Assembly (NCBI RefSeq): GCF_019904235.1
Contig: NZ_CP063202.1
Location: 2,294,001-2,358,000, forward strand
Origin: Erythrobacter sp. SCSIO 43205
GTDB lineage: Bacteria > Pseudomonadota > Alphaproteobacteria > Sphingomonadales > Sphingomonadaceae
Direction of reading: 5' to 3'
Length of the DNA stretch: 64,000 nt
The notes beneath the pieces were generated by a model, which saw nothing but the letters and a program-made list of their open reading frames with translations, was not told the origin of the DNA and made no database searches. Position 1 is the stretch's first letter. Every line of letters starts with the position of its first letter. Below are positions 49,274 through 58,206 of this stretch, one piece after another. The translations under genes were made by a program, and so were the position numbers.

Positions 49274-50175
49274 GCCTCCGGCAGCCACTCAGACACAATC
49301 GCGTTCACCTGATCGGGCGCATCCTGCTGGACCCAGTGGGATACGCCGGGCAGACGCTTAAGGGTCAGGTTTGGCACCCATTCCTGCGTCCCGTGAGTGC
49401 AATGGATGTCAATCGCGACATCTTCCTCGCCCCACACCATGAGTGTGGGCACATCAACACGCAAATCACCAAGATCGACCGTCTCATCGTGTCGTAAAAG
49501 CGCGCGGTAATAATTGACCATTGCTCTGCGCGCGCCCGGACGCCTGCTCGCATCGCTGTAAATGCGCTGTTCTTGCGGCCCGAAACGCTGCGGATTGCAT
49601 GATGTCTTGGCGATCAACTCGCCCACCACATCGCCGCCCTTTCGCGCAAGAAACGCCTCAGGCAGGACCGGCAGTTGAAAAAAGAAGATGTACCAACTCT
49701 TCTTTAATTGCCGCCAGTTCTTCAATTCGCGGCGTGCTGGACCGGGATGGGGCACGTTCATGATGACGAGCCGCTCAAGAGTACGCAGCTTTGTTATCGC
49801 AAAAGCCCACGCAATAATCGCTCCCCAGTCGTGGGCGAAGAGCGTGACCTTCTTCGCCCCGCTTGCGTCAATCAGATCAGCAACATCGTGTGTCAGGTGG
49901 TCCATCGCGTAGTTGCGAACGCCATCAGGTCGATCGCTCGCGCCATAGCCGCGAAGATTGGGCGCCCACACACGATACCCCTTTGCCGCCAGCAAAGGCA
50001 TTTGGTGCCGCCACGAATAATGCAATTCGGGAAAGCCGTGAAGCATGAGCGCCAAATGTTCCCCCTCGCCCGCCTCGGCGACCTCAAAGGTCAGCCCGCT
50101 CGTCTCAACGAACTTCACCTCAATCCCGCTATCGGCAGACGGGGTCCAACTGGCAATGCGGCGCTGTTCACTCAC
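49270..50175 (-). CDS. Epoxide hydrolase-like alpha/beta hydrolase
   Basis: 301 residues. The oxyanion motif HGFPELHYSWRHQ and the nucleophile elbow FAHDWGA carry an Asp nucleophile, as in epoxide hydrolases and haloalkane dehalogenases; the His is in VSHWVQQ. A GTG at 50175 is used; the frame extends upstream to 50364 but that part overlaps the GDPD gene. The GTG overlaps the GDPD stop by 8 bases, so the two are coupled. The substrate is unknown. Confidence 0.85.
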   Translation of the reverse strand: MSEQRRIASWTPSADSGIEVKFVETSGLTFEVAEAGEGEHLALMLHGFPELHYSWRHQMPLLAAKGYRVWAPNLRGYGASDRPDGVRNYAMDHLTHDVADLIDASGAKKVTLFAHDWGAIIAWAFAITKLRTLERLVIMNVPHPGPARRELKNWRQLKKSWYIFFFQLPVLPEAFLARKGGDVVGELIAKTSCNPQRFGPQEQRIYSDASRRPGARRAMVNYYRALLRHDETVDLGDLRVDVPTLMVWGEEDVAIDIHCTHGTQEWVPNLTLKRLPGVSHWVQQDAPDQVNAIVSEWLPEA

Positions 50176-51112
50176 CGCGAGTGATACCGCAAGTGCCGGG
50201 GGTCGGCAGACGCTCTGCCTCGGCCAGTGCAATTGCCGCTGCACGCGGGCGGTCTGTGGCGATAATGTCCACTCCGCCTGCGCCAAGTTCGGCATAGCGT
50301 TCATCAGTGCCAAAGCGGGCAAACATTGCGTCGAGTGAACGATCAGGACGACCCAATGTCCCAAAAATCACCTCGACGTCCGCTTCCTCAAGCGCTGCGT
50401 AGAGGTCCGGCCGCGCGAGGCGTGTCCCGGTAAAGGCGACGATATTCTCTGCAGGGATGCCCGCCTCGACAATCTCTTCCAGATCGCCGGGCGCGTTCAC
50501 CGAATAGGAAATGATCATTTCAGGCGCGAGTTCATAGAGTTTGAGTGCCTGCGCTTTGGTGTAGGCAATCAGGATCACACCCTGTGCCATTTCGGCAGCG
50601 CGGATTTCAGAGATCACTGTTTGAAAATCCGCCGTTCGTTTGAAATCCACTTGGAGGATGGTTTTGCCCTTGGCCCACGCGAGAGTTTCGGCAAATGTCG
50701 GCACCTTATAAGGCGTCACCCACCCCGCCTCGTCCACCAGACTAAGCTCAGCCACCTCTTTCCAAGGGACATCGGTAACAGCCCCCTCACCCGTCGTCGT
50801 GCGGTCCAATGTGCGGTCGTGCATCAGATAATGCACCCCATCAGGGCTCGCCGCGACATCAATTTCCATCATGGCAGGGACCGCATGGAGCACTGCGTCC
50901 ATCGTCGGAATGGCATTCTCTGGCAGCCCCGGTGAAGGCCCTCCGCGGTGCGCAGAGATGATCGTCTTGCCCTCAGCCTCAAGGCAATCAAGCGTCGCGG
51001 ACAGATCGCCCCCTGTCGGCATTTCCCACGGCCCGTTCTTGAATTGCGCCTGAGCAGACGAAGTCACCACAACGCCCGCTGCCAACAGAGCCAGCCATTT
51101 GATTGATTTCAC
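50168..51112 (-). CDS. Glycerophosphodiester phosphodiesterase
   Basis: 314 residues with a signal peptide (MKSIKWLALLAAGVVVTSS, cleaved near AQAQ). The GDPD hallmark HRGG and ENAIPTMDA near residues 55-70 are followed by MEIDVAASPDGVHYLMHD, with the metal-binding Glu, Asp and His. It hydrolyses glycerophosphodiesters from phospholipid breakdown in the periplasm. A GTG start (51112) follows GAGGGTG. It is divergent from the deacylase at 51226. Confidence 0.9.
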   Translation of the reverse strand: MKSIKWLALLAAGVVVTSSAQAQFKNGPWEMPTGGDLSATLDCLEAEGKTIISAHRGGPSPGLPENAIPTMDAVLHAVPAMMEIDVAASPDGVHYLMHDRTLDRTTTGEGAVTDVPWKEVAELSLVDEAGWVTPYKVPTFAETLAWAKGKTILQVDFKRTADFQTVISEIRAAEMAQGVILIAYTKAQALKLYELAPEMIISYSVNAPGDLEEIVEAGIPAENIVAFTGTRLARPDLYAALEEADVEVIFGTLGRPDRSLDAMFARFGTDERYAELGAGGVDIIATDRPRAAAIALAEAERLPTPGTCGITRGE

Positions 51113-51225
51113 GGAATCACCCTCGCTTTCGCGGTTAAACTTAACGCCCCCGCACGTTCGGACAAGCTGGTTGCCAAATCAGTTTTGATGTGAGACTTTC
51201 TCAGCCGAGAGAGAGGAGACATATC

Positions 51226-52992
51226 ATGCCAGCTTTTGACCTCATTATCCGGGGTGGAACCATTGTGGACGGAACAGGCGCACAGCGTTTTACTGGTGAC
51301 GTTGCGGTCAAAGACGGCCTCATCGCACAAGTGGGCACGGTGCAAGGCGATGCCACGCGCGAGATTGATGCGACTGGCAAGATTGTCACTCCCGGCTTTG
51401 TCGACATTCACACGCACTATGATGGTCAGGCAACCTGGGATCAGGAAATGGCCCCATCAAGCTGGCACGGTGTTACGACGGTCGTCATGGGCAATTGCGG
51501 TGTTGGCTTTGCCCCTGCAAAACCCGACCGCCACGAATGGCTCATCAGCCTGATGGAAGGGGTCGAGGATATTCCCGGCACCGCATTGGCCGAGGGGATC
51601 ACATGGGATTGGGAAACCTTCCCCGAATATCTGGACGCGCTCGAAAAGCTGCCGCGCACGGTCGATGTGGGCACTCACGTCCCCCACGGAGCGGTGCGCG
51701 CCTATGTGCTGGGCGACCGCGAGCAACCAGGCGCTGTCCCGACGGATGAGGACATCAAAGCGATGTCTGACATCGTTGAGGAAGGCGTTCGCGCTGGCGC
51801 GTTGGGCTTTTCAACCTCGCGCACTGTGCTGCATAAATCGGTCGATGGAGAACTTGTCCCCGGCACCACCGCCACGCCCGAAGAGCTTGTCGCCATTGGT
51901 CACGCAATGGGTCGCGGGCAAAAAGCGGGCGGCCATGCGGTGTTCGAAATGGCAAGCGATTTGAAGCGCGAATGGAACGAATTTGAGTGGATGGGCAAAC
52001 TGAGCCGCGAGGCAGGTGTCCCCGTCACCTTCGCAGCGCTCCAATCCATTGCCAAGGAATTGCCCCTTGAGGAGCAGATTGCCACCATGCGCGCGCAAAA
52101 CGACAATGGCGCAAATATCGTTGCTCAAATCGCGCTTCGCGGAAACGGCATCATCATGGGTTGGCAAGGAACAATTCACCCCTTCGTCTATCGTCCAAGC
52201 TGGATGGCCATCGCTGATCTTCCGTGGGAGGAGCAAAAGGCAAAACTGTTAGACCCTGAATTCAAAGCGCAATTGCTTTCAGAAAGCAGTGATTATTCCG
52301 GCGCGCCGCAAGACATTCTCGAAGTCATCATGGTCGTCACCATGGGCTGGGCGATGCAATATGAGATGGACGAGGATTTCGACTACGAACCCGACGCATC
52401 GGCCAGCATTAACGAGCGCGGGCGCGCCGCTGGCGTTGATCCACAAGAATATGCCTATGATCTGCTCTGTCGCGATGATGCGACCGGATTCATCTACCTG
52501 CCGATCCTGAACTATGCCGATGGCAATCTCGATTTCCTCCATCCGCTTCAACATTCCGATGACACGGTGAACTCTCTATCGGATGGCGGCGCACATTGCG
52601 GCACGATTTGCGATGCGGCCTCGCCTACCTTCATGCTCGAACACTGGGTGAAGAACCGCAAGCGCGGTGATCGCATTAGCCTCGAAAATGCGATCAAACG
52701 CCAGTGCCGCGATACAGCGGTGCTCTATGGCCTCGAAGATCGCGGGGTGATTGCGCCCGGTTACCTCGCTGACCTCAATGTGATCGATCTGGAGCGCCTG
52801 AAACTGGGCAAACCATGGCTCGCCTTTGACCTGCCCGCAGGGGGCAAGCGCTTGCTGCAAAAGGCGCAAGGCTATGATTACACGATCAAGAACGGCGCGG
52901 TGACGTTTGAAGGAGGCAAATGGACAGGCGAAACCCCCGGCGGTCTTATCCGGGGGCCACAGCGCGCAGAGCTGGCCGAAGCAGCGGAGTAG
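51226..52992 (+). CDS. N-acyl-D-amino-acid deacylase family amidohydrolase
   Basis: 588 residues of a D-aminoacylase-like amidohydrolase. It begins FDLIIRGGTIVDGTG, with the metal-binding HTHYDGQ and NCGVGFAP (metal-site Cys) near residue 95. SDGGAHCGTICDA carries the catalytic Asp. Substrates in this family are N-acyl-D-amino acids or related dipeptides; the exact one is not readable. The ATG at 51226 follows GAGAGGAG. Confidence 0.88.
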   Translation: MPAFDLIIRGGTIVDGTGAQRFTGDVAVKDGLIAQVGTVQGDATREIDATGKIVTPGFVDIHTHYDGQATWDQEMAPSSWHGVTTVVMGNCGVGFAPAKPDRHEWLISLMEGVEDIPGTALAEGITWDWETFPEYLDALEKLPRTVDVGTHVPHGAVRAYVLGDREQPGAVPTDEDIKAMSDIVEEGVRAGALGFSTSRTVLHKSVDGELVPGTTATPEELVAIGHAMGRGQKAGGHAVFEMASDLKREWNEFEWMGKLSREAGVPVTFAALQSIAKELPLEEQIATMRAQNDNGANIVAQIALRGNGIIMGWQGTIHPFVYRPSWMAIADLPWEEQKAKLLDPEFKAQLLSESSDYSGAPQDILEVIMVVTMGWAMQYEMDEDFDYEPDASASINERGRAAGVDPQEYAYDLLCRDDATGFIYLPILNYADGNLDFLHPLQHSDDTVNSLSDGGAHCGTICDAASPTFMLEHWVKNRKRGDRISLENAIKRQCRDTAVLYGLEDRGVIAPGYLADLNVIDLERLKLGKPWLAFDLPAGGKRLLQKAQGYDYTIKNGAVTFEGGKWTGETPGGLIRGPQRAELAEAAE

Positions 52993-53005
52993 TCTGGGGA
53001 GGCCC

Positions 53006-54097
53006 TTACGGCTCGACCACGATACCTTTTGACGGGTCAAAGGTGCCGCTGACCATCTCAAGGAAGGTCGTTCGCGCCGCCTCAAGCCCTTTGAGGGTTT
53101 CAATCTCGACCGTGCCATCAACCGCATCCAGAAACGCGTGCCAATTTTGCGCAATCATCTTGCCGCCTTCTTGGGGGCCATGCTCCTTGAAAAAGGAGAC
53201 GAAGTGATCAGGCGCGAAGAACAGCGTCGGCTTGGGCCCGGGTAGCTCGCCAGCATCATCGCCAAGCGAGCTGCGCGCCTCGATATGCGTTGCGCCCACG
53301 AGGCAGGAATATTTGAGCATATCATCAAAGTGATTGTGCAGCTTGCCAAGCACATCGGCATTGCCCGCAAAATCAACCGTCACCGTCTCACTGATCGGCA
53401 AAGTTCCAACCGTTTCATAGGTCACAACCTCATCGTAAAGCCCTGTCTTTTCGACAAACTCCACATTGCCAGCGGAGGTCAATCCAATGCGCTTCACGTC
53501 TGGCGAATTCTGCTTCGCAACGCTGGCGAGGCCCATGGCTGTCTTTGACGAGGCGCTGGTGAGGATCACCTGAGACGCGCCGAACCAGTCCTGCGAGCGC
53601 ATGAAATAGTCGATCACGAACCCCGTCTTGAAAAGCGGCCCATAGATCATGCGCTCATTTTCTCGGGCGGGATCATGTTCTGGATCGGCGGCGAGACGAT
53701 TGTAGGTGTTGTAGACCGGGCTCATCGGCTGGCGATAATCGGTTGTATCGATAAAGCTCGCGGCGTTCACATTACCCGGCACCACATCGAGCTGCCTTCC
53801 CATGGGCAGATAGCCGTAAACCCGTTCACCCACGGCGATGTCATCGCACTTGCTTTCAGTAACGAGCGCGTGCCCCCACATCGGCACGATGCCCAGTCCT
53901 TCTTCCTCGGTTTTGGGAGGGAAGAAATTCCAATAGCCAAAGCCATCGCCCACCACCGCATAGGTGACGTTGTTCGCCGTCACCGAGAAGCTTTCCACCT
54001 TCAACCGGACTGCTCCATCAGCAAGCTCATCCGAAGGCACTTCAACCAAGGTGGCTTCACTCAATTGGTTTTTGCGAACATGAACTTGTGCGGCCAT
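53006..54097 (-). CDS. DUF2855 family protein
   Basis: 363 residues. It resembles the DUF2855 family, related to medium-chain dehydrogenase/reductase proteins (VRLKVESFSVTANNVTYAVV; VGERVYGYLPMG; then ILTSASSKTAMGLA as a nucleotide-binding turn). No catalytic zinc ligands are obvious. A function in CoA or fatty acid metabolism has been suggested for relatives only by context. The ATG at 54097 has GAGG about 8 bases upstream. It converges with the deacylase gene. Confidence 0.8.
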   Translation of the reverse strand: MAAQVHVRKNQLSEATLVEVPSDELADGAVRLKVESFSVTANNVTYAVVGDGFGYWNFFPPKTEEEGLGIVPMWGHALVTESKCDDIAVGERVYGYLPMGRQLDVVPGNVNAASFIDTTDYRQPMSPVYNTYNRLAADPEHDPARENERMIYGPLFKTGFVIDYFMRSQDWFGASQVILTSASSKTAMGLASVAKQNSPDVKRIGLTSAGNVEFVEKTGLYDEVVTYETVGTLPISETVTVDFAGNADVLGKLHNHFDDMLKYSCLVGATHIEARSSLGDDAGELPGPKPTLFFAPDHFVSFFKEHGPQEGGKMIAQNWHAFLDAVDGTVEIETLKGLEAARTTFLEMVSGTFDPSKGIVVEP

Positions 54098-54266
54098 CAG
54101 GGCATCCTCTTTGAAATCACTCTTTGAGCACCAAGCTAAGAACTTTGGCCGGTCAATGAAAGCACTATCCAATGTGTATTTGGTACATTGATGATTGATG
54201 GGGCACTTGATACGCTCGCCTGAACAAAAAACGTCTGAAGGTCGCATTTCAAATGGGGGAAATGCC

Positions 54267-55058
54267 ATGATACCACTCGACGCCGATTTTCTGCATGAAG
54301 TGACGCCGCGCTTTTCAGGACAACTTCGTCAGAACCAACATGACATAATCGAAGCCGTCGCAGGTGTATTCCAGTCAACGCTGGAAGCTTATGAAATCAA
54401 CACCATGCTGCGCATTGCTCACTTTATGGGTCAGATTGTGCACGAATCTGCCGGGATGCGCACGACGCAGGAATTTGCCTCTGGTGCCGCGTATGAAGGG
54501 CGCCGCGATCTTGGCAACACGCAGCCAGGCGATGGCAAGCGCTACAAGGGGCGCGGTCTGTTGCAGCTTACAGGACGCGAAAATTATCGCGTCTATGGTG
54601 AGGCCATCGGGGTTGATCTTGAAGGCAATCCCGAAGCCGCCGCAGAGCCTGCGATGTCTCTCACCATCGCGTGCGAATATTGGAAAAGGCGCAAGATCAA
54701 TCCTGATTGCGACCGCGACGATCTGATCGCAGTCACAAAAAAGGTGAACGGCGGGACCAATGGCCTTGAGGACCGGCGCAAATATCTGGGCCGCGCAAAG
54801 ACCGCGCTGCAACGCATTATCGCGCTTGACCCCACGCTTGAAACGCCGCCCGAAAGCCGCCCCATCCTGCGCCGAGGATTACGCGGAGACGCCGTGGTGG
54901 ATTTGCAGGAATTGCTGCGCAAACACGATATCCCGCTTACGATCGATGGCGATTTTGGCCCCGCAACCGATACCGCGGTTCGGTTGTTTCAGGAGCGCAA
55001 AGGGCTGGTCGCGGACGGGATCGTCGGTGCCAATACATGGAAAGCGCTGCTCGCCTAA
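54267..55058 (+). CDS. GH19-like lysozyme/endolysin with a peptidoglycan-binding domain
   Basis: 263 residues. Residues about 1-185 form a GH19 chitinase-like lysozyme domain (MGQIVHESAGM with the catalytic Glu, then YEGRRDLGNTQPGDGKRYKG and RGLLQLTGRENY). Residues about 195-262 are a peptidoglycan-binding domain (LRGDAVVDLQELL, then IDGDFGPATDTAV). No signal peptide is seen, as in phage endolysins that need a holin. The start at 54267 is favoured. No other phage gene is adjacent, so it may be a domesticated or stray prophage gene. Confidence 0.85.
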   Translation: MIPLDADFLHEVTPRFSGQLRQNQHDIIEAVAGVFQSTLEAYEINTMLRIAHFMGQIVHESAGMRTTQEFASGAAYEGRRDLGNTQPGDGKRYKGRGLLQLTGRENYRVYGEAIGVDLEGNPEAAAEPAMSLTIACEYWKRRKINPDCDRDDLIAVTKKVNGGTNGLEDRRKYLGRAKTALQRIIALDPTLETPPESRPILRRGLRGDAVVDLQELLRKHDIPLTIDGDFGPATDTAVRLFQERKGLVADGIVGANTWKALLA

Positions 55059-55720
55059 CCCTCACCGCTCCAGCGGGTTGCCGCGATGGATGGACGTTCA
55101 TGCATGATGTCGAGCCACGCCTTAAGGTGGTCGCATTGCGCAATGCCCACCTCGCCTTGCGGGGTCAGCTCCAACGAGCGGATCACAGGGTACAAAAACA
55201 CATCGGCAAGGCTGATGCCCGCAGCGCCGGGAGCGCTGGTCCATGCCCCGTCCCTGGCAAGCTCCATTTCCACAAAGCCGATAGCGCGACTGATATTGGG
55301 AAGTGCGCGGTTGATCTTTTCTGGATCAAGCTCAACGCCCGCAACCCGGTGCATTAACCAGGGCATGACGAGGCCATGTTCGAATAGCGGAAACAGGTAG
55401 TTATTCGCGACAGACACCCATTTGTCCATCACTGCACGCGCCGCCGGGTCGCTCGGTTGAAGCGCGCCCTTGCCCTGTTCCCCGCCCCCATGCCGGTTGT
55501 CGAGATATTGCGTGATCGCCACACATTCGATCAATTCGAGGCCGTCGACCTCCACCACGGGCACCTTGCCGAAGGGATGACGGTTCTGAGGGCTTTGCGC
55601 AGAAGTCGCGATAGTCTCTTGGCTTAGTCCCACCTCTTCGCAAGCGATCTGAACAATGCGAGTATAGGTTGAGGTAACGGTGCCAAAAATGCGCACGGCG
55701 GCGCCATCACTCTCACTCAT
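55055..55720 (-). CDS. Glutathione S-transferase family protein
   Basis: 221 residues. The thioredoxin-like domain reads IFGTVTSTYTRIVQIACEE, GKVPVVEVDG and ECVAITQYLDNRH, and the C-terminal domain is helical with GISLADVFLYP. The ATG at 55720 is inside the end of the upstream small gene (8-base overlap), so the two are coupled and form the tail of the dnaN run. The substrate is unknown. Confidence 0.87.
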   Translation of the reverse strand: MSESDGAAVRIFGTVTSTYTRIVQIACEEVGLSQETIATSAQSPQNRHPFGKVPVVEVDGLELIECVAITQYLDNRHGGGEQGKGALQPSDPAARAVMDKWVSVANNYLFPLFEHGLVMPWLMHRVAGVELDPEKINRALPNISRAIGFVEMELARDGAWTSAPGAAGISLADVFLYPVIRSLELTPQGEVGIAQCDHLKAWLDIMHERPSIAATRWSGEG

Positions 55721-56120
55721 CGCCCGTTTGTTCGCGCTGCACATCGGCGAGGACGCGGCTTATCGTTTCCATGCGCGAGGCAAATCCGCGGGTGCGAAGC
55801 CCGCAAATCTGCTCCATGGTCCTTGCATCTTGCTTGAGGAATTCAGGATAACGCTCTGCTAAAGCGACGTTAATCGGCGTGCCGCGCTGCGCTTCGTAGC
55901 GGCCAATAAAGTAGGTCATGGACGCAAGATAGGCGGTCTGAACATCAGGGGTCATCACCCCTTCAGCCTCCCCCATAAGAGAGCCGACATAGAGCGCGCA
56001 GTCGAGATCATCTTCGGGCGAGAAGCCCTGACCATTGGTCGATGACGCGGCTTCCTGCGCGCCAGCAACGGATGCGCCCAGGAGCGCAAACGCAGCGATG
56101 ATTCCCCGAGCGATACGCAT
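55713..56120 (-). CDS. Exported hypothetical protein
   Basis: 135 residues with a signal peptide (MRIARGIIAAFALLGASVAG, cleaved near AGAQ). The mature part has single Cys residues in DLDCALYVG and MEQICGLR and is probably helical and periplasmic. Its ATG overlaps the dnaN stop by one base (TGATG), so it is translated with dnaN. No family was recognised. Confidence 0.72.
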   Translation of the reverse strand: MRIARGIIAAFALLGASVAGAQEAASSTNGQGFSPEDDLDCALYVGSLMGEAEGVMTPDVQTAYLASMTYFIGRYEAQRGTPINVALAERYPEFLKQDARTMEQICGLRTRGFASRMETISRVLADVQREQTGDE

Positions 56121-57247
56121 CACACGCGCATCGGCATCAGCACATAGAGCGCAGGCGAGGCATCGTCTTCGCGGATAAGCGTCGGCGCGCCCGCATCCGC
56201 GAGGTGCAGCTCAACTTCATCGGAATCAAACTGACCAAGGATGTCTTTGAGATAGTTGGCGTTAAAGCCGATCTCAAATCCTTCGCTGGTATAGCTTGCG
56301 GCGAGTTCCTCTGACGCGTTACCATTGTCAGGCGACGTCACCGAAAGCGTCACCTTGTCGGTTTCGAGCCCCATCTTCACCGCGCGGGTCTTTTCGGTCG
56401 CAATCGTGGCAACACGGTCAACGCCTTGGTGGAAGAGCTTTGGATCGACTTTCAAGAGCTTGTCATTGCCCGTTGGGATGACGCGATTGTAATCCGGGAA
56501 CGTCCCGTCGATCAGCTTGCTCGTCAGCACAACGCCGCCCTCGCCGCTCAGAGTAAAGCGAATCTTGGATGCCGACAGGTCGATCATGACCGCGCCGTCC
56601 AACGCTTCTTCAAGCAGCTTGCGCAATTCGCCAACGGCTTTGCGCGGAACGATCACGTCCGGCATTCCATTCGCGCCATCAGGCTGTGCGATGGTGAACC
56701 GTGCAAGGCGGTGGCCATCGGTAGCCGCGGCTTTGAGCACCGGACCATCATCATCCGACACGTGAAGAAAGATACCGTTCAGGTAATAGCGCGTTTCCTC
56801 GGTCGAAATGGCAAAGCGCGTCGCATCGATCATTTGCGCCAGAGTGCGCGCGGGGATTTCAAATGATGTCGGCAGATCGCCTTCGACGATCACCGGGAAG
56901 TCATCGCGCGGCAGGGTCGGCAGCTTGAAGCGCGAACGGCCCGCCTTGATCACCATCTGGTTGTCAGCCGCCTCAAGGCTCACTTGCGACCCATCGGGAA
57001 GCTTGCGCGCAATGTCGAACAAAAGGTGCGCTGAGACGGTGATGGCGCCGGGCGTATTGACCGCAGCCGCGCTCATCGTCTCGACAACTTGCAGATCGAG
57101 GTCGGTCGCCATGACCTTCACGCTTCCGTCTTCTGACGCTTCGATCAAGACGTTGGAGAGGATCGGAATGGTGTTGCGGCGTTCCACCACCGATTGAACA
57201 TGGGACAGACAACGCAGGAGCGTTGCGCGTTCGATCGTAGCCTTCAT
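56120..57247 (-). CDS. dnaN: DNA polymerase III beta subunit (sliding clamp)
   Basis: 375 residues, the usual length for a clamp of three repeated domains. It opens MKATIERATLLRCLSHVQSVVERRNTIPIL and ends PALYVLMPMRV, both standard. It forms a ring around DNA and tethers polymerase III and repair factors. Here it is not beside dnaA, recF or gyrB, which fits the dispersed origin genes of many alphaproteobacteria. It heads a short run with an exported protein and a GST. Confidence 0.96.
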   Translation of the reverse strand: MKATIERATLLRCLSHVQSVVERRNTIPILSNVLIEASEDGSVKVMATDLDLQVVETMSAAAVNTPGAITVSAHLLFDIARKLPDGSQVSLEAADNQMVIKAGRSRFKLPTLPRDDFPVIVEGDLPTSFEIPARTLAQMIDATRFAISTEETRYYLNGIFLHVSDDDGPVLKAAATDGHRLARFTIAQPDGANGMPDVIVPRKAVGELRKLLEEALDGAVMIDLSASKIRFTLSGEGGVVLTSKLIDGTFPDYNRVIPTGNDKLLKVDPKLFHQGVDRVATIATEKTRAVKMGLETDKVTLSVTSPDNGNASEELAASYTSEGFEIGFNANYLKDILGQFDSDEVELHLADAGAPTLIREDDASPALYVLMPMRV

Positions 57248-57444
57248 CAGCTTACCCTATCGCTTTCGTGTTCACGGGGCACTTTCTCAGGCGCGGAATC
57301 GCCTGAACACGCCCCTTTCATTCGTGAAAAACCTTAGCGCGGCTGACAATAGGGGCAAGCAGGTAGCTTACACAGGTGCGATTCCCTTGGGGATAAGGGG
57401 CACACAAGAGGCGCAGAAAGAGCTCTAAAGCGCCAGAGAAGCGC
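57248..57444. other. Gene-free stretch upstream of dnaN
   Basis: 197 bases between the fabG stop and the dnaN start, both on the minus strand. It should hold the dnaN promoter. DnaA boxes, a clear terminator for fabG and repeats were looked for by eye and not seen. Confidence 0.4.
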
Positions 57445-58206
57445 TCAGAGCATTGCCATGCCGCCATTCACGTGGATCGTCTCACCCGTGATATATCCGG
57501 CCTCGCGGCTCGCAAGGAACGCGACGGCGGCACCGATGTCCTCACCCTCACCCATTTTGCCAGCCGGGATTTTAGCGTTGATTGTCTCGGTCTGTTTCTC
57601 GTCCAATGCGCTCGTCATATCGGTGCGGATAAAGCCGGGAGCGACACAGTTGGCGGTGATGCCGCGCGAAGCGACTTCCTGTGCAAAGCTTTTGGTCATG
57701 CCGGTAAGCCCTGCCTTGGCCGCGCAATAGTTCATCTGCCCCGGATTGCCGGTGTGGCCGACGACCGATGTGATGTTGATAATGCGGCCAAAGCGGCCCT
57801 TCATCATCGGGCGAGCACTCGCGCGCATCAAGCGGAAGGCCGCTTCGAGATTGACGCCGATCACGGCCTGCCAATCCTCGTCCTTCATCCGCATCGCAAG
57901 ACCATCGCGCGTGATGCCCGCATTGTTTACAAGGATGTCGATGCCGCCAAGCGTATCGACGGCGGCGGGGATGAGATTATCGACCTCTTCGCTGTCTGAC
58001 AGGTTGCAGGTGATGGCCACGTGGTCCCCCGATTCTGGCGAGCCGACATCGCTGATAAGCTGCTCGCGAAAGATGCGCAGCTTTTCCGCGTTCGAGCCCG
58101 AAAGCGCGAGGCGCGCGCCCTGTTTTGCAAGGGCATAGGCAATCGCTGAACCGATCCCGCCACTTGCGCCCGTTACCAGCGCGTTCATTCCTTGAAGCGA
58201 AAACAT
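57445..58206 (-). CDS. fabG: 3-oxoacyl-[acyl-carrier-protein] reductase
   Basis: 253 residues with TGASGGIG, NNAGITRDGL, the catalytic Ser in NITSVVG and YCAAKAG. GFIRTDMTSAL and the final ITGETIHVNGGMAM are characteristic of FabG. It reduces 3-ketoacyl-ACP in fatty acid elongation, using NADPH. It follows fabD with a one-base overlap (TGATG), the normal fab pairing. acpP and fabF, often next, are not found downstream in this window. Confidence 0.93.
   Translation of the reverse strand: MFSLQGMNALVTGASGGIGSAIAYALAKQGARLALSGSNAEKLRIFREQLISDVGSPESGDHVAITCNLSDSEEVDNLIPAAVDTLGGIDILVNNAGITRDGLAMRMKDEDWQAVIGVNLEAAFRLMRASARPMMKGRFGRIINITSVVGHTGNPGQMNYCAAKAGLTGMTKSFAQEVASRGITANCVAPGFIRTDMTSALDEKQTETINAKIPAGKMGEGEDIGAAVAFLASREAGYITGETIHVNGGMAML

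Noticed and set aside
52993-53005. Terminator between the deacylase and the DUF2855 gene
   Set aside because: The convergent gap is 13 bases and no stem could be built.
54195-55058. Prophage remnant around the endolysin
   Set aside because: No integrase, att site, holin, capsid or tail gene was seen on either side.
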